From Deltaproteobacteria bacterium (GTDB taxonomy: Bacteria > Desulfobacterota > Desulfobacteria > Desulfobacterales > B30-G6), in NCBI GenBank assembly GCA_022340465.1, contig JAJDNW010000020.1, positions 1 to 64,000 on the forward strand: DNA of 64,000 nt. Direction: 5' to 3'. Below the pieces are notes generated by a model, which worked only from the letters and a program-made list of their open reading frames with translations, was not told the origin of the DNA and made no database searches. The position numbers and the translations under genes are program-made. Shown here piece by piece: positions 35,305 to 44,918 of the stretch. How positions within the stretch are numbered: position 1 is the stretch's first letter; every line of letters begins with the position of its first letter.

Positions 35305-36315
35305 ATGACTAAAAATTCCCAAAAACAAAAAATACAAAAGCCCCCGGGCTACAACAAGTGGGTGGGTGTCTTCGTTGTTTTTGTCCTCGTGTTTGTCGGC
35401 CTTTTCTATTATGCGACCCAGAAAATCGAATACGTCTGGCGCTGGAACCGCATGCCGATCTACTTCGCCTACGAGGATACCATCGAAATCACTTCGGGAC
35501 TGGATGGAGAAGTGGTCAACCTGCGAGTCGAGGGTGACGACACCATCGTAACCGTCCAGGAATTCGATGAAAAAGCCGCCTACCGCGTCCCCACTCAGGG
35601 TTTGAAGGTCGGAAGGGGCGATATGGTCTCCATCGGGGACGTGCTGGGCTCCTACACCAAGTGGAAACCCGGGCTCCTGATGATCGGCCTCTGGATTACC
35701 CTTAAGCTCAGTGTCATGGCCACGATTTTCGGCATTATCATCGGTGTCGCCGGGGGCCTGGCCAGGATCTCCTCCAATCCGGCCTTCAAATGGATCAGCA
35801 TCGTCTATGTCGAAATCATCCGGGGCACCCCCCTGATGGTGCAGATCCTGATCTGGTACTTCGTTCTGGGAACCGTTATCAACGACCTTTTGGCCGCCTA
35901 CGGTTTGGGCAGGCTTTCCGCTTTCTGGTACGGCGTGGCCTCTCTGGCCTGTTTTGCCGGCGCCTATGTCACCGAAATCGTGAGGGCCGGCATCCAGTCC
36001 ATCCATCGGGGCCAGACGGAAGCCGCACGCTCCGTGGGCATGACCTACGCCCAGAGCATGTATCACATTATTTTGCCCCAGGCCATGCGCAGGATACTGC
36101 CCCCCCTTGCCGGTCAGTTCATCAGCCTGATCAAGGATTCTTCGCTGTTGGGAATCATCGCCATCCGGGAACTCACCAAAGCTGGAAGGGAAGCGGTCAG
36201 TGCCAGCCTGCAGCCCTTTGAAATCTATCTGGTGGTGGCGGTACTCTATCTTGTTTTGACATTCACCCTTTCCATGTTCGTGCAACATCTCGAGAGGAGG
36301 ACGGCCACAAAGTGA
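35305..36315 (+). CDS. polar amino-acid ABC transporter, permease
   Basis: A 336-residue inner-membrane permease of the HisM/GlnP family. The ABC-interacting loop is recognisable ([22 protein letters not shown]). It is longer than usual (~220-250): a first membrane helix (residues 14-35) is followed by a ~85-residue hydrophilic segment ([20 protein letters not shown] and onward) before the canonical permease core at about 125. The segment would face the periplasm. The stop overlaps the GTG of the ATPase gene by 4 bp. Confidence 0.9.
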   Translation: MTKNSQKQKIQKPPGYNKWVGVFVVFVLVFVGLFYYATQKIEYVWRWNRMPIYFAYEDTIEITSGLDGEVVNLRVEGDDTIVTVQEFDEKAAYRVPTQGLKVGRGDMVSIGDVLGSYTKWKPGLLMIGLWITLKLSVMATIFGIIIGVAGGLARISSNPAFKWISIVYVEIIRGTPLMVQILIWYFVLGTVINDLLAAYGLGRLSAFWYGVASLACFAGAYVTEIVRAGIQSIHRGQTEAARSVGMTYAQSMYHIILPQAMRRILPPLAGQFISLIKDSSLLGIIAIRELTKAGREAVSASLQPFEIYLVVAVLYLVLTFTLSMFVQHLERRTATK

Positions 36316-37043
36316 TTGACATCCAGCATGTTCACAAAACGTTTCACATCCCCCACGACGTCAAGGCCCTGGTGGATGTTTCGGCCAACGTAGCCGCCGG
36401 TGAGGTGGTCGTGGTCTGCGGCCCCTCCGGTTCCGGAAAAAGCACTTTCTTAAGATGCCTCAACCGCCTGGAAAAAGCCGATTCCGGTCACATCATCATC
36501 GACGGCATCGATGTCCTCGACCACAAGACCAACATCAACAAGGTCCGCGCCGAAGTCGGCATGGTGTTTCAGTCCTTTAACCTTTTCCCGCATAAAACCG
36601 TCTTTGAAAACGTCAGCCTTGCCCAGACGGTCGTCCGCAAACGCTCCAAGGACAAGGCCAAGGAAAAGGCCATGTTTCTGCTCAACAAGGTCGGCATTGC
36701 CGACAAATCCAAAGCCTACCCGGACAACCTGTCCGGAGGGCAGCAGCAGCGGGTGGCGATTGCACGCGCCCTGGCCATGGATCCCAAGGTGATGCTTTTC
36801 GACGAACCCACTTCGGCCCTCGACCCCGAAATGATCGGGGAGGTGCTCGACGTCATGAAAACCCTGGCAAAGGAAGGCATGACCATGGTGGTGGTGACCC
36901 ACGAAATGGGATTTGCCCGGGAGGTGGCGGACCGGGTCATCTTTATGGACGCCGGCGCCATCGTGGAAGTCGGCACTCCGGAACACTTTTTTACCAATCC
37001 GGGGCACGAAAGGACCAAGCTTTTTCTCAGTCAGATTTTGTAA
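36312..37043 (+). CDS. polar amino-acid ABC transporter, ATP-binding protein
   Basis: A 243-residue ABC ATPase of the GlnQ/HisP type that powers the importer. Walker [10 protein letters not shown], the Q-loop, the signature [15 protein letters not shown], Walker [13 protein letters not shown] and the switch His (VVTHEMGFA) are all intact. The start is GTG at 36312, overlapping the permease stop (GTGA), so translation is coupled. Confidence 0.95.
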   Translation: MIDIQHVHKTFHIPHDVKALVDVSANVAAGEVVVVCGPSGSGKSTFLRCLNRLEKADSGHIIIDGIDVLDHKTNINKVRAEVGMVFQSFNLFPHKTVFENVSLAQTVVRKRSKDKAKEKAMFLLNKVGIADKSKAYPDNLSGGQQQRVAIARALAMDPKVMLFDEPTSALDPEMIGEVLDVMKTLAKEGMTMVVVTHEMGFAREVADRVIFMDAGAIVEVGTPEHFFTNPGHERTKLFLSQIL

Positions 37044-37488
37044 AGATCCATTTTACGTTTTAGCTCCTTACGAGTTTAAATGACAGCAAAACACGCACAT
37101 CTTCATGGTCTTTTTCGTGTTTTCGTGATAAATGATCTTTATCTTTTCCGGTTTATCCGGGTTGGGTGCTGGGCATTAAGCGGCGAAAAGCCGGATGCAA
37201 GGCGCATCTTAAAACCTAACACCTGAAACGTAAAACGAAATATCCACATCTTGTGCCTTTTATACGGCAAACCCACTCCCCCTTGTGTTTTTTCTTTACA
37301 AGCCGCCCTATATCTGCTAAATTACCCGGGATAATGTCAGGCGCAAAAAGATCTGTGACCGGGAACCGCTCGCCTGCGGCACGACAACCCCCATTTTTGC
37401 CTGTTTTGTGCCTCGGGCGCAGCGGGAATCTTAAAAAAGCGCCGGCTACAAATGCATAAAGAAAAAAGCAAGAGGAGATCTCCATTCC
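37044..37488. other. spacer between the ABC importer and smc
   Basis: About 445 bp with no supported gene. It contains copy B of the GATAAACCGGAAAAG repeat (37111-37168), then low-complexity phrases such as AAACCTAACACCTGAAACG. An smc promoter is expected here but I cannot place it. Confidence 0.45.
37111..37168. repeat. GATAAACCGGAAAAGATAAAG dispersed repeat, copy B (inverted)
   Basis: Reverse complement of the phrase at 27741-27780, extended by TTTCGTGTTTTCGTGATAAA, which links it to the CACGAAAACACGAA tracts at 20473-20487 and 45694-45710. Confidence 0.6.
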
Positions 37489-40400
37489 ATGAAGCTTAAA
37501 AAGCTGGAAATATCAGGTTTTAAATCCTTCCCGGAAAAGGCCGCCATCGAGTTCCCGACCGGTATATCTGCCGTGGTGGGCCCCAACGGCTGCGGTAAAA
37601 GCAATATCGTCGACGCCCTGCGCTGGGTGATGGGTGAGCAGAGCGTCAAGCAGCTCCGGGGCAAAGCCATGGAAGACGTCATTTTTGCAGGCACACGGGG
37701 AAAGGCCCCGTTGAACATGGCGGAGGTGTCCTTGACGCTCCTCAACGACAACGGTTCGGCACCCGAAGAGCTGAAGGATTTTGCGGAAATCAATGTCACC
37801 CGGAGGCTCTACCGCTCAGGGGAAAGCGCCTATTTCATAAACCGGCGTCCATGCCGTCTGAAAGACATCCACAATGTGTTTATGGGAAGCGGTATGGGCG
37901 CCAAGACCTATGCCGTCATTCAGCAGGGAAACATCGGGGCCATCACCGATGCCGGCCCCGAGGATCGCCGCCTGTTCATAGAAGAAGCCGCCGGTGTAAC
38001 GCGCTATAAAAATCGAAAAAAGGAAGCCTTGCGCAAGGTGGCCTCGACCAACCAGAATCTTTTGCGGGTCAACGATATCATCGTTGAAATCGAGCGCCAG
38101 ATGGCCGGTCTCAAACGACAGGCACGCAAGGCGGAGCGTTTCAAGAAATATAAAACAGGCGCCAGGGAGTTGGACATCCGGCTGGGGTTGCACTATTTCG
38201 ATGATTATGCGGCCAAGATCAGGGAAACCGCCGCTCTTTTGGAATCGCAAAGGGACAAAGACATTCAGCACACCTCGCAACTGAAAAAAATCGACGCGGC
38301 CGTCGAAGAGATCAAGATGCGACGCTGGCAGAAAAACCAGGAGATATCAAACCAAAAGTCAAGACAGTTCGACATCCAACGCAGACTGGACCGCACGGAA
38401 TCAGACCTGGCCCACCTGAAGGAGGAAATCGAGAGACTGGGCACCGAGGTCATTGAGCTGGAGTCCGCCAAAACCGACCTGAAAGAGAAGAATCAGAGCA
38501 TCCTGACCGAAATCGATCAGGTAAAATATGAAGCCGGTGCCGTCAAAACCGAAAAAGAGGACGTTCACCGCCGGTTGGAAAGCGAACGGGAGGTGGTTCA
38601 AAAAAACAAAGAGCGTCTGGAAGAGTTGAACCGCCTGCTCGACAGCCATAAATCGACCCTGATGGACCTTGTCGCCCAGGAGGCGCGCTTCAAGAATATT
38701 TACCAGAACGCCACCAACAACAAAGAGAGTCTGCGGCGCAGGCAGAAGCGCACCGACCAGGAAACGGCCACCGCCGAAAAAAAGGTTTCCGCCCAACAGG
38801 CGGAGGTCGATCTGATCGGAGAGGATCTCGAGCAGCTGAGGGGCGAAATCACATCCGTCAAGGAGGAAATCCAGGCGGTTGAGAAAAAGCTCGCCGAAAG
38901 AAGCCAGGCATTTGCCGGTCAGGTGAAGCTGGCGCAGGGCATTGAACTGGAGCAGAACAGGGTAAACTCACAGTATGCCGCCCTAAAAAAAATGGAAGAA
39001 AGCTATGCCTGGTACAAGGACGGCGTCAAGGCTGTCATGCAGGCGGCCCGAACCTCTGCAGATGGCAAGAGGCCTGAAAATGCGGAATGGAACCAAAAGC
39101 TCGCCGGCAATGTTCTGGGGCTGATGGCGGACATCCTCGTGCCGGAACCCACTTATGAAGCCGCCGTGGAAGCGGTTCTAGGCGAACAGCTTCAGTATAT
39201 CATCGTCAAACAGCAGACCACGGGAGCGGATGCCATCGACTACCTGCAAACCACAGGGAAAGGACGCAGCGGATTCATCCCGCTGCCGGACGTCAAACGC
39301 CTGGCCTCCGAAAACATGCAGGGACCGGAACCCGGCAAACTGCTTTTGAATCGCGTATCGGTGAAAAAAGGATTCGAAAACGTCGCCCAGGCACTGCTCG
39401 GTCATGTGGCCGTTACCACGGATATGGCCGAGGCCCTCGAACTTTTTAACCGCAACGGGCGCCTGCAGACCATCGTCACCAAAAACGGCGACGTCATTTC
39501 CCACCAGGGTATTATCATCGGCGGCACCAGGGAAAAACTGTCCGGCATCCTTTCAAAGAAACAGGAGATCAAACGGCTTTACCAACGTGAAAGGGAACTG
39601 GCCCAAAAGCTTCTGGCAGCCCGGGAGCGGCAATCCGAGCTGGAGGAAGCGGTAAAGGAATCCGAGGACAAACTGCAGCAGCGCCTGGAAAGAAAGTATG
39701 ACCTGTCCGAGGAAGAGGTCGAAAAGGAAAAGAGCCTGTACAAGGCCACGGAAAGCCTCAAGCATACCCGGCGTCATCTGGACGTTCTCAGGCTCGAACA
39801 GGAACAACTGCTGGGCGAGGAAAGCGATATCGATGCAGAAATGTCGCAATACAACCAGGCAATTGCCGATATCGAAAAACGCGTCACGGAAGCCCAGGCC
39901 GCGGTAGCGGAAACAAAAGTGCAAATAGAGACGGACTCCCGCGAAGCGGAATCCTTCAACCAGGCCCTGGTTGAATTGAAGCTGAAACTGACGTCTCTGG
40001 ATGCCCGGCTGGACAACAGCAACCACACCCTCAAACGCCTCGAAGAATTCAGGCAGGACGGTCTGGTCAGGATCCAACAGATTGACGGGGAAATTGCCGC
40101 CAAAACCCGTCGTTTGTCGGACTCGAAAGAAAAGATCGTGCGTCATGAACAAAGCGTTACCGAACTGTACGAAGAACTCAATCAGCTAAGCCGCACACTT
40201 GAACTCAACGAGTCGAATTACCTCGAAATCGAAACGGAGCTGAAGAAAAACGATGACCTTATCTCCGGCATCCAGAACGAAAGGGAGGAAACGCTCCAAA
40301 AAATTCGACTGCTCGAGATCGAACATTCCCAGCAGAAAATGCAGCAGGAAAACATCGGCAGCCGCCTGAAGGAGCGCTACCATTCCGACGTCGGGCAGCT

Positions 40401-41103
40401 GCGGTTTCAGTTTCCCCCATCAGCGGACGAGGAGCCGCTCGACATAGAAGCCATGGAAGGTGAGTTGGAAAAACTCCGCAAAAGAATGGCCAGAATCGGC
40501 GACGTCAACCTGGGGGCTATCGATGAGTATGACCAGCTAAAAAATCGCTACGACTTTCTGGTTGAACAGAGGGACGACTTGATGAAGGCCATCAATGACC
40601 TGCATCGGGTGATTAAAAAAATCAACAGGATCACCCAGGAACGCTTTACCCAAACCTTCGATGCCGTCAATGAAAAGCTGAAAGAAGTGTTTCCCCGCCT
40701 GTTCGAGGGGGGGGCGGCCAAACTGACCCTGACCGAGCCGAACAATCCGCTGGAAACCGGGGTGGAATACATGATTCAACCCCCCGGAAAAAAGCTGACC
40801 CGCATGAGTCTTCTGTCGGGAGGGGAAAAGGCCATGTCGGCCATTGCTTTCATTTTTTCCATTTTCCTGATCAAACCCACATCCTTCTGCCTGATGGACG
40901 AAATCGATGCGCCCCTCGATGAAGCCAATGTTTTTCGCTTCAACGATCTGCTGAAGGTCATCGGGGAGAAATCCCAGATAATCATGATCACCCACAACAA
41001 GCGCAGCATGGAATTTGCCGACACCCTGTTCGGAATCACCATGGGGGAAAAGGGCGTTTCGAAAGTCGTTTCGGTGAATCTCGCCAAACAGCAAGCCGCA
41101 TAA
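37489..41103 (+). CDS. smc: chromosome segregation protein SMC
   Basis: A 1204-residue SMC ATPase that organises and segregates the chromosome with ScpA/ScpB. The N-terminal head has GPNGCGKSNIVDAL (Walker A). Two long coiled coils flank a hinge at about residues 520-680. The C-terminal head has LSGGEKAMSAIAF (signature) and CLMDEIDAPLDEAN (Walker B with D-loop). Length and order are standard. GAGGAG lies upstream of the ATG. scpA and scpB are not in the window. Confidence 0.97.
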   Translation: MKLKKLEISGFKSFPEKAAIEFPTGISAVVGPNGCGKSNIVDALRWVMGEQSVKQLRGKAMEDVIFAGTRGKAPLNMAEVSLTLLNDNGSAPEELKDFAEINVTRRLYRSGESAYFINRRPCRLKDIHNVFMGSGMGAKTYAVIQQGNIGAITDAGPEDRRLFIEEAAGVTRYKNRKKEALRKVASTNQNLLRVNDIIVEIERQMAGLKRQARKAERFKKYKTGARELDIRLGLHYFDDYAAKIRETAALLESQRDKDIQHTSQLKKIDAAVEEIKMRRWQKNQEISNQKSRQFDIQRRLDRTESDLAHLKEEIERLGTEVIELESAKTDLKEKNQSILTEIDQVKYEAGAVKTEKEDVHRRLESEREVVQKNKERLEELNRLLDSHKSTLMDLVAQEARFKNIYQNATNNKESLRRRQKRTDQETATAEKKVSAQQAEVDLIGEDLEQLRGEITSVKEEIQAVEKKLAERSQAFAGQVKLAQGIELEQNRVNSQYAALKKMEESYAWYKDGVKAVMQAARTSADGKRPENAEWNQKLAGNVLGLMADILVPEPTYEAAVEAVLGEQLQYIIVKQQTTGADAIDYLQTTGKGRSGFIPLPDVKRLASENMQGPEPGKLLLNRVSVKKGFENVAQALLGHVAVTTDMAEALELFNRNGRLQTIVTKNGDVISHQGIIIGGTREKLSGILSKKQEIKRLYQRERELAQKLLAARERQSELEEAVKESEDKLQQRLERKYDLSEEEVEKEKSLYKATESLKHTRRHLDVLRLEQEQLLGEESDIDAEMSQYNQAIADIEKRVTEAQAAVAETKVQIETDSREAESFNQALVELKLKLTSLDARLDNSNHTLKRLEEFRQDGLVRIQQIDGEIAAKTRRLSDSKEKIVRHEQSVTELYEELNQLSRTLELNESNYLEIETELKKNDDLISGIQNEREETLQKIRLLEIEHSQQKMQQENIGSRLKERYHSDVGQLRFQFPPSADEEPLDIEAMEGELEKLRKRMARIGDVNLGAIDEYDQLKNRYDFLVEQRDDLMKAINDLHRVIKKINRITQERFTQTFDAVNEKLKEVFPRLFEGGAAKLTLTEPNNPLETGVEYMIQPPGKKLTRMSLLSGGEKAMSAIAFIFSIFLIKPTSFCLMDEIDAPLDEANVFRFNDLLKVIGEKSQIIMITHNKRSMEFADTLFGITMGEKGVSKVVSVNLAKQQAA

Positions 41104-41572
41104 TTTTTTCAAGGCCGTAATCGTAAACAAACCGCAGGATAGCTGTGTTTTAAATTCTTTTCCTGATTTTCTATACGTAAAACTTGAAAAATTATTAAAA
41201 AATAAAGGAAACTATACCGTTTTTTATAAATTTTCAGATTCAAATAAATGTGTTATAAAAAATCACGATAGTGTTTGCCAGAATACCGTTCCGTATGCCA
41301 TGAGCGGGTGGCGGGATTGTTTTTCAAAGCGTCATATCAAACCAAGGCATACCCTGTGCCCGCCGGATTGTTGATGAAAAAATACAGATTTTTAATAAAA
41401 TCAGCTAGCGGAGACATCACCAATCCGGCAGGGCACTCCGACAGCCGTGCAGATTATCGATGATATGGTGCTTTGAAAAACAATCCCGCCACCTGCCAAT
41501 CCAATGTTGAAACGAAACATGTATATGGCAAATGCTCAAAATCATGGCATATGAAAATGGTGTGGAGAAAAA
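41104..41572. other. AT-rich spacer between smc and ftsY
   Basis: About 470 bp with no supported gene, distinctly AT-richer than its surroundings. Its centre is the 187-bp palindromic element listed separately. The short reading frame at 41275-41463 runs through the palindrome and has no coding character. Confidence 0.6.
41307..41493. repeat. 187-bp element with 33-bp terminal inverted repeats
   Basis: The left arm (41307-41339, beginning GGTGGCGGGATTGTTTTTCA) and the right arm (41461-41493, its reverse complement) match at 31 of 33 positions. Inside lies a second inverted pair, TGCCCGCCGGATTG (41357-41370) and CAATCCGGCAGGGCA (41421-41435), around a 50-base AT-rich centre. Transcribed, it would fold into one long interrupted hairpin. 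A MITE-like insertion or a structured RNA are both possible. Confidence 0.8.
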
Positions 41573-42754
41573 ATGGCATTGAAATGGTTCAAAAAGAAGA
41601 CGCGTGACGATAAAGGGCTGACAACCGCGGGGGACGCGTCAGACGAAACAGAAATATCTGATGAAACGCTAACCGAAGAAGCTGAGGCCGACCACCGGGA
41701 AACACCGGCTGCGGAAGCCGTGAACGACACGACCCGGCCCGCAGCGGCGGATCCCTCCGGGGAACGTTCTGGAGAAAAGGCCGCACCCCCGGAAGATGAA
41801 ACGGAAATAAAACCGGATCAAAATGCGGGCGATGAACCGGAGAAAAAGAAAAGCTTCTTCAAACGCCTCAAGAAAGGCCTGTCCAAAACCCGCGACATTT
41901 TAACCACCGACATCGACGACCTTTTCACCGGGAAAAGAAAGCTGGACGAGGATCTCCTAGAGGAGCTCGAAGAGCTGCTGATCACCTCGGATATCGGTGT
42001 GGCCACCGCCATGGAGCTCATCGAAAGCATTTCCAGAAAATCAGGCAGCATCAAGGATGCCGCCCAGCTCAAAAGCTTTCTGAAGAAAGAAATTCTGAAA
42101 ACCATGGGCACCATCGAAACGTCTCCGGAAACCACGGACGCAAAACCCCACGTGGTCATGGTCGTGGGGGTCAACGGGGTCGGCAAAACCACCACCATAG
42201 GGAAACTGGCCGCCAATCAGCGCGCCAAAGGAAAAAAGGTGTTGATCGCCGCCGCCGACACGTTCAGGGCCGCCGCCACCGAGCAGCTCTCCATATGGGC
42301 CGAACGGGCGGGTGCCGACATCGTCAAACACAGGGACAATGCCGATCCCGCCGCCGTGGCTTACGACAGCCTCGAAGCCGCCCAGGCCAGAGACACCGAC
42401 GTCGTACTGATCGACACCGCCGGAAGGCTGCACACCAAGGTGAATCTGATGGAAGAAATCAAGAAGATCAAACGCACCGTCTCAAAAAAAATTCCCGGCG
42501 CTCCTCATGAAATTCTGCTGGTTTTAGATGCCACCACGGGCCAGAACGCGATCTCCCAGGCAAACCTGTTCAACGAAGCCCTCGACATCACGGGTCTCGC
42601 CTTGACAAAATTGGACGGGACCGCCAAGGGCGGCATCGTCGTGGGCATCTGCAGCACCCTCAACATCCCGCTGAAGTATATCGGCGTCGGTGAAGGGATC
42701 GATGACCTGCAACCCTTCGACCGGGAAACATTTGTGGAAGCGCTGTTTCAATAG
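41573..42754 (+). CDS. ftsY: signal recognition particle receptor FtsY
   Basis: A 393-residue SRP receptor GTPase, which delivers ribosome-SRP complexes to the Sec translocon. Residues 1-95 are acidic and poorly conserved (the A domain), 95-180 the N domain (FFKRLKKGLSKTRDILTTD), and 195-393 the G domain with GVNGVGKTTT, DTAGRLHTK and TKLDGTAKGG. GGAG precedes the ATG. The last codons overlap the convergent acylphosphatase gene by 7 bp. Confidence 0.97.
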   Translation: MALKWFKKKTRDDKGLTTAGDASDETEISDETLTEEAEADHRETPAAEAVNDTTRPAAADPSGERSGEKAAPPEDETEIKPDQNAGDEPEKKKSFFKRLKKGLSKTRDILTTDIDDLFTGKRKLDEDLLEELEELLITSDIGVATAMELIESISRKSGSIKDAAQLKSFLKKEILKTMGTIETSPETTDAKPHVVMVVGVNGVGKTTTIGKLAANQRAKGKKVLIAAADTFRAAATEQLSIWAERAGADIVKHRDNADPAAVAYDSLEAAQARDTDVVLIDTAGRLHTKVNLMEEIKKIKRTVSKKIPGAPHEILLVLDATTGQNAISQANLFNEALDITGLALTKLDGTAKGGIVVGICSTLNIPLKYIGVGEGIDDLQPFDRETFVEALFQ

Positions 42755-43029
42755 GTGACATCGAATCCCGGGAACTCGCCGATGTAGTCCTGCCAGGTGA
42801 TACGCACGTCGTCCACCCTGGATAGGCGCGGCCCCTGCCGGCACCAGCCCAGAGCGGCATCGACATCGGCCTGCTCTCCTTCGAAAACGGCCTCCACCGA
42901 CCCGTCGCGTTTGTTTCTGACCCAGCCCGATACGTCGAGGCGCTCCAGGGCCCGGCAGGTTTCCATGCGAAAACAAACCCCCTGGACCCTGCCGGTGATA
43001 ATGGCATGCGCACGAACTTTATTTCCCAT
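42748..43029 (-). CDS. acyP: acylphosphatase
   Basis: A 93-residue acylphosphatase that hydrolyses acyl phosphates such as 1,3-bisphosphoglycerate or acetyl phosphate. Catalytic Arg21 lies in GRVQGVCFR and Asn39 in GWVRNKRDG, both conserved. AAGGAGG precedes the ATG. It follows the ligase-like gene by about 28 bp on the same strand. Confidence 0.94.
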   Translation of the reverse strand: MGNKVRAHAIITGRVQGVCFRMETCRALERLDVSGWVRNKRDGSVEAVFEGEQADVDAALGWCRQGPRLSRVDDVRITWQDYIGEFPGFDVTY

Positions 43030-43057
43030 ATCGGCCTCCTTGTAGAAAAAGGGAATA

Positions 43058-44893
43058 TCACGGCTTGATAAGCGCCAGATACGCTTCCTCGGACAAAATC
43101 GTCACTCCCAGGGATTCGGCTTTTTTGATTTTGGCTGCGCCTACTTTCTCGCCGCACACCAGCAGGTCCGTTTTTCCGCTCACACTCGTTTGCACCCGGG
43201 CCCTCAGGTTCCTGGCCCGTGCCTGCATCTCTTCCCTGCTGCCCTGTTTCATTTTTCCGGTGAACACAATGCCCTTGCCTGCAATCGCACTGTCGGCTGC
43301 CGCCTGATCCTGAAGCGGATCGGGCGCAACGAGATTGAAGCCGAGCGACAGCATGTGCTCGATCGTGTTTTTCAGCCTTTCAATCCCCTGATGTACCGAC
43401 AGGCTGGTGACCCCGCCAAACCCGTTGATGGATTCTATCTCCTCTTGTTCGGCCTGCAGGAGGTCTTTAAGCGATATGTGTGACAACAGCTTGCGACTGT
43501 CGCCTTTTCCCAGGTTGGCAATGCCAAAGGCTGCCAGGAAGCGCCATGCTTCCACCGGTTTTCTCCGGCTGATATTCAGTGACTCGGCCAGGTTTTTGGA
43601 CTGCACAGGGCCGAAGCCCATTGCCACGAAATCCGCTTCCGTAAGGGCATAGATTTTTTCCAGGGAATCGAATCCGGCGGCCACTATTTTCTGAATGGTT
43701 TTAATACCGAACCAGTCGGCATTGCCCAGGGTTTTGAACCAGTGGCTGATGGACTGCTCGACTTGAGCCCGGCACCGGGGGTTGGTGCAGCGCAGGAAAT
43801 CATTCTGCCACGTCAGCGGGGTTGCACAAACAGGGCAGTTTTCCGGCAGGCTGACCGCATCGGCGGGTTTTATGACCTTTTCCAGCTTTGGGATCACTTC
43901 ACCGCTGCGGATAATTTCGACGACCGCCCCCCTGCCGAGCCCCTCTCTCACCACCATGCCCGCATGGTGGGCGGTCACCCTTCTGATTGTGGCACCGGAA
44001 AGCAGAACGGGTTTAACCTCCATGACCGGGGTGACGTTGCCGGTGCGCCCAACCTGCCAGGTGAGGCCCTCCACATCGGTCTCCGCCGTGGCTCCCTTGG
44101 ATTTAATGGCGATCTGCCAACGGTGGTGGTGGGCGGTAGCCCCCATGCTGGTTTTCAATTCCTCGTCGACGGCTTCCGCCACGACCCCGTCCATGGGGTA
44201 GTCGGTTTTCGATGCGAGATCTTCGACAATGGCCTCCAGGCCATCGAGCAGTTCCTCTCCGCTGCCTTCCCAGCGGGGCAGTTCGTCGTACGGAACGAAA
44301 TGGACAACGCCGTCGTCCAGTGCCTGCCGGGCTATCTCGTTGACCGTGTCGGACGACACGATGCCCACCACCATGTTGCGCGGGTGCTCGAAAACGCCGG
44401 ACAGTCTTTCCGTAAAATAGGACTGCCGGACCACGATCTCCCCGAGCCCGTTTCCCCTGCCTCCCAACGGAACCACGCCCTTGTCGAAGGCGCTGCTTAT
44501 TTCGTAACCGGTCTCCCCGTTGCCCCGGGAGACGAAAGCCCTGCCGTCGTCCCTCCCGGCCAGGCCGTCCAGCTTGGGAGTCACTCGGAAGGTGATCTCT
44601 TCGAGTCCGATCTGCACGGCGGCTTTTTGCACCCGGTTGACAAAACGCTCGACATCATCGCGGCTGTAGGCCTTTTCCGTAGAAAGCATGGGGACGGGGT
44701 GCCGGATCTCTATTTTCCCGTCAAACCTCTCCGGTTCGACCTTTGTCAGAAAGGGATGCCGAGGGGCGAGCTCCCGCAGGCGCTCCACCAGTTCGTCATA
44801 TTCCCGGTCGCTGACGAGCGGGTTTCCGCTTCGGTAGGCGGCGTTGCAGGCTTCGAGCCTCTCGGCCAGTTTTTCGATGCTTCGATCTTGCAT
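43058..44893 (-). CDS. divergent LigA-like NAD-dependent DNA ligase
   Basis: A 611-residue protein with the full LigA layout: domain Ia remnant (SDREYDEL), adenylation domain, OB fold, four-cysteine zinc finger (CPVC...CTNPRC), helix-hairpin-helix region and C-terminal BRCT. The adenylated Lys is present (PKLDG, Lys107), as is the motif V Lys (AIKSKG, Lys264). However, the motif III RGE reads Arg156-Gln-Ser, and motif IV DGVVxK reads DGVVAE (Glu240 for Lys). Both positions are catalytic in LigA, so activity is doubtful or altered, and a canonical ligA presumably exists elsewhere. The ATG at 44893 is preferred over 44950, without a strong ribosome-binding site. Confidence 0.85.
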   Translation of the reverse strand: MQDRSIEKLAERLEACNAAYRSGNPLVSDREYDELVERLRELAPRHPFLTKVEPERFDGKIEIRHPVPMLSTEKAYSRDDVERFVNRVQKAAVQIGLEEITFRVTPKLDGLAGRDDGRAFVSRGNGETGYEISSAFDKGVVPLGGRGNGLGEIVVRQSYFTERLSGVFEHPRNMVVGIVSSDTVNEIARQALDDGVVHFVPYDELPRWEGSGEELLDGLEAIVEDLASKTDYPMDGVVAEAVDEELKTSMGATAHHHRWQIAIKSKGATAETDVEGLTWQVGRTGNVTPVMEVKPVLLSGATIRRVTAHHAGMVVREGLGRGAVVEIIRSGEVIPKLEKVIKPADAVSLPENCPVCATPLTWQNDFLRCTNPRCRAQVEQSISHWFKTLGNADWFGIKTIQKIVAAGFDSLEKIYALTEADFVAMGFGPVQSKNLAESLNISRRKPVEAWRFLAAFGIANLGKGDSRKLLSHISLKDLLQAEQEEIESINGFGGVTSLSVHQGIERLKNTIEHMLSLGFNLVAPDPLQDQAAADSAIAGKGIVFTGKMKQGSREEMQARARNLRARVQTSVSGKTDLLVCGEKVGAAKIKKAESLGVTILSEEAYLALIKP

Positions 44894-44918
44894 GTCATAT
44901 GATACCGGTTGCCAAAGG

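Noticed and set aside
41275-41463. 62-residue open frame in the smc-ftsY gap
   Set aside because: It runs through the inverted repeat and has no ribosome-binding site or family resemblance.
41307-41493. smc-ftsY palindrome as a CRISPR repeat or intrinsic terminator
   Set aside because: There are only two inverted arms and no direct repeats or spacers. The stem is too long, with a large loop, and there is no T-run.
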